Shown here one piece after another: positions 42,807 to 50,179 of a stretch of DNA of 50,179 nucleotides. The position numbers and the translations under genes are program-made. The DNA comes from Halapricum hydrolyticum. GTDB lineage: Archaea > Halobacteriota > Halobacteria > Halobacteriales > Haloarculaceae. Below the pieces are notes generated by a model that was not told the DNA's origin, ran no database searches, and worked only from the letters and a program-made list of their open reading frames with translations. Within the stretch, counting starts at the first letter, position 1, and every line of letters starts with the position of its first letter. The stretch lies in NCBI GenBank assembly GCA_025517565.1, contig JAOPKD010000021.1, positions 1 through 50,179 on the forward strand, read 5' to 3'.

Positions 42807-43162
42807 ATCCCCAAGTTGGTTGACTTGGCACTAAAAGTTTGGGGACCATGTTAGATTTCGGATTGCCATTCCGCGCCACCATTCAGGATATACTTGTCCA
42901 CCCACATTCCACACCGAATCGACTTGCCTAGCCGGTACAGAGCACCATCCCGGGAGTATAGCTTCCTTCGGTTCCAGTTCAGTGGAGTTTTGCCGTATAT
43001 CCAGTCAGTCCTTGGTGGATATCCTAATCAGCGTGGTTTGCTGTGTCGCAACAAAAAAAGACCGTATAATAGCCTTGTTCCAAGTTTCAAAAATTTCCAA
43101 CAGAATCCAGCAGTCCGGTCTTTTCGCCTTGAAGAGTCCAACCGGCAACTGAAAAGCAACAT
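42807..43162. other. AT-richer gene-free stretch with an operator-like repeat
   Basis: CCAAGT-tggttg-ACTTGG (42811-42828) lies five bases outside the start of the 42138-42806 gene, where a repressor would block a leaderless transcript. The remaining bases to 43162 show runs of A and T but no convincing frame on either strand. It is probably part of the same acquired island. Confidence 0.45.
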
Positions 43163-43747
43163 TCAGAACCCGAGGACGGCCGAGGCGACACCGATGAAGA
43201 TGATCATGCCGAAGACGTCGACGACGTTCGTGACGATGGGGATCGTGACGTTGTCGGGGTCGATCCCCAGCCGGTAGGACGCCCACGTCGCCGCGAAACT
43301 CAACACGACGGCGATCGAGATGATCGCGATCCCGCTGACCAGCGAGATCGTCAACAGCTCGAACAGTGTCGCAGCGGGATCGCCGGCCAGAGCGGCGATT
43401 GCGTAGGCGCCGAGCGCGAGTGTTGTGAAGACAGTCAGCCCGAGCGCGAAGATCGCCGCCACGTTCGCCCACAGCGTCCGGTCGCGGATCCGCAGTTCCG
43501 TCAACCCGAGGTGGAACCGCGTCGAGAGTCGCGCGCTCAGGATCGCCCCGAGGTTGCCGCCCGAGGCGATCATCGTCGGTACCATGACCGCCAGGATGCC
43601 GTACTCCGCGAGCAACTCCTGGGCGTTTTCGAGCGTGACCCCCGCCACGAGGACGATCATCGAGAGCACGATCAAAAGCGGGATCATGTTCCGGACGATC
43701 CGACTCGCCTGCCAGGAGCCGAGCGACTCGTTCGATCCGATCACCAT
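43163..43747 (-). CDS. MgtE-like divalent-cation transporter, half 2
   Basis: A 194-residue membrane protein with five hydrophobic segments, matching the membrane domain of MgtE. It contains VPTMIASGGNLGAILSARLS, the equivalent of the pore motif, and GIDPDNVTIPIVTNVVDVFG. The N-terminal regulatory N and CBS domains of bacterial MgtE are absent. It follows its partner at 43827, so the transporter is probably a heterodimer of two half-size subunits. Confidence 0.85.
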   Translation of the reverse strand: MVIGSNESLGSWQASRIVRNMIPLLIVLSMIVLVAGVTLENAQELLAEYGILAVMVPTMIASGGNLGAILSARLSTRFHLGLTELRIRDRTLWANVAAIFALGLTVFTTLALGAYAIAALAGDPAATLFELLTISLVSGIAIISIAVVLSFAATWASYRLGIDPDNVTIPIVTNVVDVFGMIIFIGVASAVLGF

Positions 43748-43826
43748 CGGCCTGTCACCTCGTGATACCGACTGTCTCTGGCGTGTCCGGTTGCGATAGG
43801 ACGGGCGTACTCGTGTCCGGCGAGCA

Positions 43827-44396
43827 TTAGATGAGCACCTCCACGGAAATCGTCGCGAGGAGCAAGAACAGCATCCCGAAGATGTCGCCGAGCGTCGTCA
43901 CGATCGGCCCGACGAGATTGTCCGGGTCGTACCCGCGCTTGTAGCCGGCGAAGATCACGAGGAGCAACCCGAAGATCAACACGATCGACGTCAGCACGCC
44001 GGCGATGAGCAAGATTGCGACGAACTCAAGCAGCGAGGCCGACTCCCAGCCCAGGAGCCCGAGCGCCGCCCAGGAGAGGGTCGCAATCACGACCGACATA
44101 CTGACGGCGTTGACGAACGAGGCGACTATAGCGTTGATCAGCCGGTCGTCGCGCTGAAAGCGCGGCTCGATCAACCCCTGGTGGAGACCGCTGGAAATAC
44201 GACCGCCCAGCGCGCCGTAGACGTTGCCCCGCGTCGCGAGAAAGACGGGCACCGCCACGAGGAGTCCGGGGAACGTGGCGACTCGCTCGATGATCGCCTC
44301 GAGAACGAGCCCGGAGAACAGCCCTCCTGCAAGCGCGATCAACAGGACCGGCAGCGCCTCTCGATAGATAGAGACGAACTCGTCGACGGCTGCCAT
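43827..44396 (-). CDS. MgtE-like divalent-cation transporter, half 1
   Basis: A 189-residue membrane protein with five segments. The motif parallel to the other half is VPVFLATRGNVYGALGGRIS, and the second is YDPDNLVGPIVTTLGDIFGM. The start is ATG 44396 (MAAVDEFVSIYREA), although the frame is open to 44441. It is 79 bases upstream of the second half. Confidence 0.85.
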   Translation of the reverse strand: MAAVDEFVSIYREALPVLLIALAGGLFSGLVLEAIIERVATFPGLLVAVPVFLATRGNVYGALGGRISSGLHQGLIEPRFQRDDRLINAIVASFVNAVSMSVVIATLSWAALGLLGWESASLLEFVAILLIAGVLTSIVLIFGLLLVIFAGYKRGYDPDNLVGPIVTTLGDIFGMLFLLLATISVEVLI

Positions 44397-44477
44397 TGGC
44401 GACGTTTCTCGGAGCCGAAGGTTAAAACCAGCGAGAGGCACCCATCGCAGTCGCTCCGCCGGGAGAAAGCGCAGAAA

Positions 44478-45329
44478 TCACAACGACAGCGCGTCGGCGA
44501 TCGCCGGCGCGACGCTGACCTCGCTGACGGGGCGTTCGAGCGTGTCGGTCCCGTAGATCGCCTCGACGCCGGCGGCCGAAAGCTTGAGGACGGCGTTCCG
44601 TGCCAGCATCGGGTGAACGCAGGTGACGAACACACGGGCGGCGTCGCGCTCGGCGAGCGCGGCCACGGCCTCGGACATCGTCGAGCCAGTGGCGACGATG
44701 TCGTCGGTCAGCACGACGTCCCGGTCGGCCACGTCGGCGTCGCGGGGCTCGATCTCGACCTCAGTGCTTGAGTGGCGCGTCTTCTCGAAGTAATCGGTCT
44801 CCCCGCCGCCGTAGGCGTCTCTGACGGACCCGGCAAGGGCTGTTGCCCCCTCGTCGGGCGCGACGAAGACGGGATCGGACAGTTCGGGCAGCGGCTCGGC
44901 GAGTCGGCCGGCAGCGTCGACGGTGTCAGCGGGCACGTCGAAGAAGTCGGTCACAGCCGGCTCGTGGGGGTTGACCGTCAGCACGCGATCAGCACCCGTC
45001 GAGACCGCGCGCGCCATCGCCCGCGCGGAGATCGGATCGCCCGTCTCGAAGACCTTGTCCTGGCGAGCATACCCCATGTACGGCAGGACAGTAACGATTT
45101 CGGAGACGCCGGCTTCCCGGAGCGCGTCCTGCAGTTGCAGGAGTTCGAGGTGGGCGTCGCTGGTGGGCGTCGAGGCGACGACGACCGCACGCTCGGCGGA
45201 CGGGTCCGGGACGCGGACCTTCAGTTCCCCGTCGGGAAAGCGATCGTACTCGACGGTGGCGAGCGATCGGCCGGTGACGGCGGCGAGTTCGGCCGACAGG
45301 ATCTGGGAGTGCGAGCCGCTGACGATCAT
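44478..45329 (-). CDS. prs: Ribose-phosphate diphosphokinase (PRPP synthetase)
   Basis: A 283-residue enzyme that makes PRPP for nucleotide, histidine and tryptophan synthesis. Motifs are EYDRFPDGELKVRV, LPYMGYARQDKVFETGD, and the PRPP loop VVLTDDIVATGSTMSEA. The start is ATG 45329 (MIVSGSHSQ). The short length fits archaeal class enzymes. Downstream of the beta-propeller gene with a 66-base gap. Confidence 0.95.
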   Translation of the reverse strand: MIVSGSHSQILSAELAAVTGRSLATVEYDRFPDGELKVRVPDPSAERAVVVASTPTSDAHLELLQLQDALREAGVSEIVTVLPYMGYARQDKVFETGDPISARAMARAVSTGADRVLTVNPHEPAVTDFFDVPADTVDAAGRLAEPLPELSDPVFVAPDEGATALAGSVRDAYGGGETDYFEKTRHSSTEVEIEPRDADVADRDVVLTDDIVATGSTMSEAVAALAERDAARVFVTCVHPMLARNAVLKLSAAGVEAIYGTDTLERPVSEVSVAPAIADALSL

Positions 45330-45395
45330 ACGCGGTCGCAAGCGGCGCGGGATAAACCCGTTTTCGATATCCAGACATCAGCGAGAACGGGCGCG

Positions 45396-46211
45396 CTACT
45401 GCGCCGGGATCGCGAACCCCGTCGTCTCCGCGAGACCGAGCGCACGGGTGCGCCACCCGCTGGCACCGTCTTTGGCCGCCGCCGGATCGACCAGGAACCG
45501 GCCCGTGGCAGTCACGGCGACGACGCCGCCGTCAGCGATATAGCCGACGTCGACGAGCGGCTCGTCGGTCGGCGTCTCGCGTTCGCGCCAGCCGTCGCCC
45601 TCGGTGACAAACAGTCCGTCGGCCGTCACGGCGTGGACCCTGGAGTCCTCGGCGGCCACGACCGACGTGGCGGCGTCGAGCTCGCGCGTCCAGCCCGGGC
45701 CCAGGCGATAGAGGCCGTTGGCCGTCGCGGCATACGGCGTCGGCCCGCCGACCACGTCCCGGACGTCGTCCAGTCCGACGTGCTCCAGGCCGTCGTCGAC
45801 CCGGACGACCCCGTCCGCGGTCGCGATCAGCGGGCCGTCGATCGCCCGCGGCTCCGTGACGGTGCCCAGCTCCGTCCATCCCTCGGCGGTGGCACGGGCG
45901 ACGGTCCCGTCCGGCGCGGCCGCGAGCGGGGCGTCTCCACCGCCGACCGCCACCGCTGGGCCGAACCCCAGCTGTTCGACGACTGGCTCGTCGCCGGCCG
46001 GATCGATCGCGAGCACGTCCTCGTCGGTCGCGACCAGCAGATCCGTGCCGTCGGCAGCGATATCGCGCGCCGCGCAACGATGGTAGAGACTGAACTGCCC
46101 GATTCGGTCGTTCGAAACCGACACCTCGACGACGCCGAGCCCTGCCGCGACGTAGACGTCGGTCTTGCCGAGCGTGTCGGCGTAGATCCTGTCTTCCTCG
46201 AGTTCACCCAT
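45396..46211 (-). CDS. HVO_0234-type beta-propeller protein
   Basis: A 271-residue protein with repeats of about 40 residues containing G-V-x-R-V and LxVAT-like strands (DVYVAAGLGVVEVSVS, LLVATDEDVLAID, GPLIATADGVVRVDDG, VHAVTADGLFVTEGDGW). This is the pattern of a beta-propeller and of the haloarchaeal HVO_0234 family, whose role is unknown. The start is ATG 46211 (MGELEEDRIYADTL); the 35 codons upstream in the open frame do not fit the family. Confidence 0.75.
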   Translation of the reverse strand: MGELEEDRIYADTLGKTDVYVAAGLGVVEVSVSNDRIGQFSLYHRCAARDIAADGTDLLVATDEDVLAIDPAGDEPVVEQLGFGPAVAVGGGDAPLAAAPDGTVARATAEGWTELGTVTEPRAIDGPLIATADGVVRVDDGLEHVGLDDVRDVVGGPTPYAATANGLYRLGPGWTRELDAATSVVAAEDSRVHAVTADGLFVTEGDGWRERETPTDEPLVDVGYIADGGVVAVTATGRFLVDPAAAKDGASGWRTRALGLAETTGFAIPAQ

Positions 46212-46314
46212 ACGCGTGAACGCGCGATAGAGCGTCGAAAACGTGTCGACATCGTTCTCACGGACGGCCGCGAAGGGGCGGGCGATACGAAAGGGACGTA
46301 CAGCGGTCCGTCTC

Positions 46315-46396
46315 ATAGTGATTACTGTACGTCTGTTCCGGGTCGACCGCACGATGTAGTGCGGTCGCACCGGTAAATCGTTACAGTAATCACTAT
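46315..46396. repeat. 82-bp palindromic element, MITE-like
   Basis: Perfect 15-bp inverted ends, ATAGTGATTACTGTA (46315-46329) and TACAGTAATCACTAT (46382-46396), enclose an inner perfect stem GACCGCAC-gatgta-GTGCGGTC (46345-46366). The right end overlaps the stop of the kinase gene by one base. It could be a miniature transposon or a transcript-end structure. Confidence 0.7.
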
Positions 46397-47409
46397 CAGT
46401 CGGGCAGCGCGGAGACGAGTTGTTCGAACTGCTCGCGATAGTAGGCCTTCGCGCGGGCTTCGGCGAGCCTGCCGGCGTCGGCAAAGGCCCGTTCGAACCC
46501 GCCCATCCGCCACAGGAGCGTCGAGAGCTGATAGAGCGAACAGCGTTGCTCGTAGCCGTCCTCGATAGGGAACTCGTGATAGGTGCGATACCCCTCGTGG
46601 AGTCGGTCGCGAAGGGCTTCGCGGGTGTCCGGATCCCGAAACACCGAGTCGACGAACAGCAACTCCGCCTGGGCGACGTTGTACTCTGGGTGGCCCGCGA
46701 GCGCGTTCTGCCAGTCGAGCACGGCCGTGATGGGTTCCTCGGCCTCCGGATCGAACGTCAGGTTGGCCGGACGGAAGTCGTCGTGGATGAGTCGCGGCGT
46801 CGCTGTCGTCGGGATCGCGTCGATCGAACGCTCGATCGCGCGCGTGGCCGGTTTCTGCAGATCGTCGAACGGGGTCGACTCCAGGCGCCGGAGATGGCCG
46901 CGCGTCAGCGACTCGAAGAACTCCCGCCAGTCCCAGGTGAGATTCTCGACGACGAGCCGGTCGTTTTTGAGACCGAAGTAGCCGAAGCCCTCGAACGCGA
47001 TCGTCGAGTGGAGTTCGCCCAGAATCTCACCGACCTGGGTCATGATCCGGGCCTGCAGGTCGCTGTCGAGGCTGTCGAACCGATCCGAGAGACTTTCGCC
47101 TTCCATTCGCTCGGTGACGAAGTACGGTGGAACGTCTCGGTCCGGGTGCGGTTCGAAGACGAGAATCCGTGGCACCGGGATCGACGTGCGGTCGGCGACG
47201 TACTCGTGCATGCGCGGTTCGAGCGCGAACGTGGCGTCGTCGTCGGGCTGGGACTTCACGACGACCTCGTAGGTCTCTCCCCGGTAGCTCAACGAAACGA
47301 TGTAGACGTCACTCTGGCCCCCGCCGCTCGGCTGCTCGTAGGTGAAATCGTCGTAATCCGGCCCGGACTCGTCGAGGACGGCCTCGATATTTGCGGCGGG
47401 AGAGGACAC
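46396..47409 (-). CDS. Phosphotransferase of the APH/choline-kinase family
   Basis: A 337-residue kinase-fold protein. The catalytic loop is IHDDFRPANLTFD, the metal-binding step is VLDWQNALAGHPEYN, and the nucleotide Lys is in EVVVKSQ. The family phosphorylates small molecules or proteins; the substrate here is unknown. The start is GTG 47409 (MSSPAANIEAVLDE); the open frame extends further but has no matching sequence, and an AT-rich box near 47440 supports a leaderless start. Confidence 0.85.
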   Translation of the reverse strand: MSSPAANIEAVLDESGPDYDDFTYEQPSGGGQSDVYIVSLSYRGETYEVVVKSQPDDDATFALEPRMHEYVADRTSIPVPRILVFEPHPDRDVPPYFVTERMEGESLSDRFDSLDSDLQARIMTQVGEILGELHSTIAFEGFGYFGLKNDRLVVENLTWDWREFFESLTRGHLRRLESTPFDDLQKPATRAIERSIDAIPTTATPRLIHDDFRPANLTFDPEAEEPITAVLDWQNALAGHPEYNVAQAELLFVDSVFRDPDTREALRDRLHEGYRTYHEFPIEDGYEQRCSLYQLSTLLWRMGGFERAFADAGRLAEARAKAYYREQFEQLVSALPD

Positions 47410-47512
47410 AACCGTACGTATGCGGACCCCCCAAGTGAATTTTACCCATGGCCAGGAACAAGCGAGCTGATCACATGTCACATATACGGGCCCGCTGGCG
47501 GAGGAAGCAACC

Positions 47513-47518
47513 TTTAAA
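47513..47518 (+). promoter_or_regulatory. TATA box of rpl40e
   Basis: TTTAAA is about 30 bases before ATG 47546. Confidence 0.5.
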
Positions 47519-47545
47519 CGCGCTGATGAAGAAGGCTGAGCTACC

Positions 47546-47695
47546 ATGGCCCGTTTCGACAAAGCTGAGGGACGAATCCTCGACAAGCAGATTTGCATGC
47601 GGTGTAACGCTCGCAACCCCGAGCGCGCCGACCGCTGTCGCAAGTGCGGCTACAAGAACCTCCGGCCGAAGGCCAAAGAGCCCCGAACGGCCTAA
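47546..47695 (+). CDS. rpl40e: 50S ribosomal protein L40e
   Basis: 49 residues, [20 protein letters not shown] at the start, with zinc knuckles CMRCNARNP and [15 protein letters not shown]. This is the archaeal ribosomal L40e zinc protein (without the eukaryotic ubiquitin fusion). Confidence 0.95.
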   Translation: MARFDKAEGRILDKQICMRCNARNPERADRCRKCGYKNLRPKAKEPRTA

Positions 47696-47751
47696 CGCCG
47701 CCGCGTAGCTTGCTACGGCTGGCTGTTCTTCCGTGTCGGGAGTCATCGCGT

Positions 47752-48275
47752 TAGTCAACTACCCCGCCCTACTCTCTCGGTCGCTGAGGCGACCTCGGTC
47801 CTTGAGGGCGGGGCTTCCACCTGGGTGGTGGTTTCGGCCCGCGCCCCCGTGCATGAACGAGGCTGGTTGCACCGCGACGGTTCACGAGCGGGGAACCATT
47901 CCGTTCCCCGCTCGTTACTCCACTATCCCGTGAGTGGGATGTGGGGGAACGCCCAACGTGGGTGGCCGCGTCACGCCCATTTAATTGGCGGTGACCTCCA
48001 CTCGAACCCGATACGGGTGCGGAGAAGCCTGCCACCGACCATGGTGGCAGGCTGGCACGCTCGTTTCGACGGTCCCGTCTTGAGGGGCCGGTTGACTGGC
48101 GGCCCGTACCAACCGAGACTTCTGCCCGATTAGCACTATTATACAGTTGGATCAGACGGGATAAAAACGCTTCGAAACCACGGCCAGTCGTAGGGACAGT
48201 GGTTGTCCAAAGCCAGGGGTCGGCTCCTCCCCGTCCTTCCGGTCGGACAGCCGTCCGACCCCAATGACGGGGCTT
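47752..48275 (-). mobile_element. Two decayed IS200/IS605 right ends with structured RNA-like hairpins
   Basis: Left structure: CCCCGCCCT (47762-47770) pairs with AGGGCGGGG (47805-47813) around an inner GGTCGC-tgag-GCGACC. It is followed by a perfect 12-bp stem CGAGCGGGGAAC/GTTCCCCGCTCG (47885-47914) and an 11-bp stem AGCCTGCCACC/GGTGGCAGGCT (48026-48053). Right structure: CCCCGTC and GACGGGG (48229-48272) around GGTCGGAC/GTCCGACC. On the minus strand a frame with SLVHARGRGPKPPPRWKPRP resembles TnpB tails of haloarchaeal elements. No intact transposase remains. 48276-48652 shows no gene. Confidence 0.45.
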
Positions 48276-48652
48276 CCGCCTTGAACCGCCCAGGTGATAC
48301 CCATTTCGGGATCGAAGCCAGACGTCTGCGTACCGGAACCGGCGACCCCGCGGCCGGCATATACTGATTGACGTCGACCTCGTTCCCTGCGCTTTCGGTA
48401 CGGCATAAGAGTGTCATCGCAGGCCATTTTCCATGGTCGCTCATGCGTAGCACATTGTTGATGTAGAGCTGTCTTTCGATTCTTCTATAGAGTAAGCTAA
48501 GTGAGAACCGGCCCGCTGATCGATCTAACGGTCAGTTTCCCTTCCCACTCTCTTCTGTAGAACTGTATCAACAATCTCCTACGGAAGAGCGTTCCATGGT
48601 TGACCAGCCGGGGCAAAAACGGGCGAATGAGGTGGCGACACGGCCGAATTTT

Positions 48653-48677
48653 ATGCGCGGAACCGGACTTGAACCGG
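48653..48677 (-). repeat. Diverged copy of the tRNA-Leu 3' end
   Basis: ATGCGCGGAACCGGACTTGA and the following ACCGG match the start of 48889-48913 at 23 of 25 bases. It could come from another leucine tRNA. Confidence 0.5.
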
Positions 48678-48784
48678 ATGAAGACAGTCCGGGCTTGCGG
48701 CGCTTCGCGCCGTTCCGGGTTGTGACTTCCAGGGATCAAATCCGCTGGTGATTACTGTCGCTCGCGGTATTGCTCGCGACAGCA

Positions 48785-48807
48785 ATGCGCGGGACCGGAT
48801 TTGAACC
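48785..48807 (-). repeat. Exact copy of the tRNA-Leu 3' end
   Basis: 23 bases starting ATGCGCGGGACCGGATTTGA are identical to 48889-48911, the 3' end of tRNA-Leu in plus-strand view. This is the direct repeat expected at an attachment site. The 80 bases between the copies include a stem CTGCGCC-tt-CGGCGCAG and no gene. Confidence 0.7.
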
Positions 48808-48889
48808 ACGTCCGAGAACCTGCGCCTTCGGCGCAGAACCTCGGTCTACCCCAAATCCGCACCTCCTCTTCGCTCACTTCGTTCGCTCA

Positions 48890-48973
48890 TGCGCGGGACC
48901 GGATTTGAACCGGCGGACCCCTACGGGACAGCGTCCTAAGCGCTGCGCCTTTTCCTGGCTTGGCTACCCGCGC
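48890..48973 (-). tRNA. tRNA-Leu (anticodon TAG)
   Basis: Read on the minus strand, the acceptor stem GCGCGGG pairs with CCCGCGC, with discriminator A. The anticodon stem CAGCG/CGCTG encloses CTTAGGA, giving TAG. A long variable arm (GTCCCGTAGGGGTC) shows a class II tRNA, and the T loop is TTCAAAT. No intron. Confidence 0.94.
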
Positions 48974-49091
48974 GCACTCGTCGCTATTCCAGAAATACCC
49001 AAGAACCTATCGCTTTCGGGCTGCCGACGCCTCGTCGATCAAAAAATGACCTGGGAAAGACCGAAGTGGAGCCGTCCTGAAAACGAAGACG

Positions 49092-49535
49092 ATGGGAGAT
49101 TCGGGTCGCGACGCGACCGAGCTAGAAATTCTCTCGCGTGACGACCTTGAACGTCGGGTTCGCCAGCAGACTGCCCAACTAGAGAACATCATCGACACGA
49201 TGGCGGACGTGCTGGTCCAGACCGACCCAGAGGGAGATATACAGCGGGCAAACAACGCCGTCCGGACAATTCTGGGCTACGATCCCGAGGCTATCGTCGG
49301 GAAACCGATCGACGTGCTGTTCGCCTCGCCCACAGAGAACGAGGAGTTCTCGGACCTGTTGACCAGAGGTGAATTCCTGGAGCGACTGCTGCGTGACGGC
49401 CAGGTTACGGACGTCGAAGTTCAGTTCGCGACCGCTGAAGGCGACGCCCTGCCGATGAGCCTCTCAGCCTCGACGATGACACAAGGCGGAGCGGTCAAGG
49501 GTATCGTCTGCGTCGCAAAGATGATCGTCGACGAC
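49092..49535 (+). pseudogene. PAS-domain sensor protein, 3' truncated
   Basis: The first 145 codons encode a short coiled start (RDDLERRVRQQTAQLENIID) and a PAS domain (TMADVLVQTDPEGDIQRANN, GYDPEAIVGKPIDVLF, up to GGAVKGIVCVAKM). In intact proteins the last part reads like GIVCVAKDITE and leads to a kinase domain. Here the frame passes into the reverse of the winged-helix gene and only stops at 49931. The break is around 49520-49535. Confidence 0.65.
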
Positions 49536-49919
49536 CCGGGCGAGTACGGCTGCAAGCCCGTCCGCCTCCGCGGTAGCGACCGACCCAGCCGTCTCGTCGG
49601 TCGTCGTCCCGTCACGGTGGACGACAATCGCCCGGTCGCGCCACTCGCGTTCGAGCGCCGTTGCGCGCTCGCGACCCGCGGCCGTGAGTTCGTAGGCCGT
49701 TCTCGCGTCTGCGGTCTCAGTCGACGGCCGCTCGACAACCAGTCCGTCCTCGCGGAGCGACGACAGCGTCGACAGCAACGAGACCTGGTCGGCCAGGCTG
49801 TCCAGCCCGAGTCCGTCGGTGATCCGAGAGATCGTCGCTGGCATGGCCTCGGCCGAGCGCTCGTGCAGCCAGAGCAAGACGAGGGTTGCCCTGTCAGGGC
49901 CGTCCATCGAGTACTGCAT
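49464..49919 (-). CDS. Winged-helix regulator-like protein, probably 3' truncated
   Basis: Up to 151 residues. The N-terminal 110 residues look like a winged helix (ATLVLLWLHERSAEAMPATI, then SLREDGLVVERPS, YELTAAGRERA). The C-terminal 25 residues from about 49530 down are the antisense of the PAS gene, so the natural end is lost. The start may be ATG 49919 or ATG 49907. The palindrome at 49935 sits in its promoter. Confidence 0.55.
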   Translation of the reverse strand: MQYSMDGPDRATLVLLWLHERSAEAMPATISRITDGLGLDSLADQVSLLSTLSSLREDGLVVERPSTETADARTAYELTAAGRERATALEREWRDRAIVVHRDGTTTDETAGSVATAEADGLAAVLARVVDDHLCDADDTLDRSALCHRRG

Positions 49920-49934
49920 CGCACCGGGTGAAGG

Positions 49935-50020
49935 TTATACTGCCGGCTGTACGTTCGTAAAGATATTCGCCACCCCCCGGGGTGGCGAATTATTTCGAAA
50001 TGTTACAGCCGGCAGTATTA
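49935..50020. repeat. 86-bp palindromic element
   Basis: Outer arms TACTGCCGGCTGTA (49938-49951) and TACAGCCGGCAGTA (50004-50017) are exact complements. The core ATTCGCCACCCC (49965-49976) and GGGGTGGCGAAT (49979-49990) is a perfect 12-bp inverted repeat. The parts between are also roughly symmetric. The remaining bases to 50179 show no gene; a promoter for a gene beyond the window is possible. Confidence 0.75.
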
Positions 50021-50179
50021 GTGTGATTGTCTCCCTCGTCGTCGATTCGCTGGAAGGAAAGGTCGATCACCGTATCACGTCTGGGTAGAGCGTCGTATGT
50101 TGCCGCTGCAACGGAGATGTAGCTATATAACTCAGCTTTGCACGTTGAAGTAGGAGCGTGACGTAGGCGGTAGCAAGGA

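Noticed and set aside
42894..43277. 127-codon plus frame over the AT-rich flank and into the MgtE gene
   Set aside because: Composition is not that of a haloarchaeal protein, and the 3' part is antisense to a clear transporter gene.
48139..48453. Minus-strand frames of 91-104 codons
   Set aside because: They run over transposon-end hairpins and give no recognisable protein; at most a decayed TnpB tail.

Overview
The window is a high-GC stretch of chromosome from a halophilic archaeon (class Halobacteria). The evidence is a strongly acidic predicted proteome, RadA, aIF1A, TFS and L40e, two thermosome subunits, a halophilic 2Fe-2S ferredoxin, TATA boxes placed about 25-30 bases before start codons (leaderless transcripts), and haloarchaeal IS6 and IS200/IS605 elements. 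I cannot assign a genus from sequence alone.

Layout. 1-437 is the tail of an IS6 element. 441-4168 is housekeeping and stress biology: an SCP2-like protein, aIF1A, the HtpX membrane protease with PspAB, and radA. 4283-6912 is a scarred region: an N-terminal acetyltransferase fragment cut by an IS200/IS605 element (tnpA plus tnpB), a copy of the radA tail, and tRNA-Ser(GGA) with extra 3'-end fragments on both sides. 7200-14992 holds a PiT phosphate transporter, ferredoxin, CspA, two LEA2-domain membrane-anchored proteins (one a threefold repeat of the two-domain architecture of the other), small zinc or hypothetical proteins and a Ste24-like protease. 15239-22016 has a possible leader ORF, a UbiA prenyltransferase, a 7TM histidine kinase, a ParA-type ATPase with a small partner, an aldo/keto reductase and a geranylgeranyl-reductase-like flavoprotein. 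22057-23515 is a truncated IS1341-type element with an IS6 copy next to it.

23742-29310 is a chaperonin region. thsA (minus) and thsB (plus) flank serB, a GNAT gene and a zinc micro-protein, and carry an identical 26-bp core promoter. 29603-33313 has a UspA protein and the lysine operon lysA-dapF-dapE. 33466-37904 holds tandem small membrane paralogues, micro-proteins, an MFS exporter, a PrsW protease, pdxT and hisE. 38090-41636 has thiE and a compact cluster ending in the transcription factor tfs, led by a RecA/KaiC-like protein with a broken P-loop. 41794-43162 is an AT-richer island with two unrecognised genes in tandem. 43163-47695 has a split MgtE-like pair, prs, an HVO_0234-type beta-propeller, an APH-like kinase and rpl40e. 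47752-48973 contains decayed transposon ends and tRNA-Leu(TAG) with repeated 3'-end fragments. The window ends in a truncated PAS gene running tail to tail into a truncated winged-helix gene, beside a large palindromic element with a degenerate relative at 16307.

No CRISPR array, rRNA or intact provirus is visible. The least explained items are the triplicated LEA2 protein, the two-gene AT-rich cassette, the dispersed palindromes, the TnpB lacking its RuvC-II glutamate, and the degenerate RecA-like cluster.
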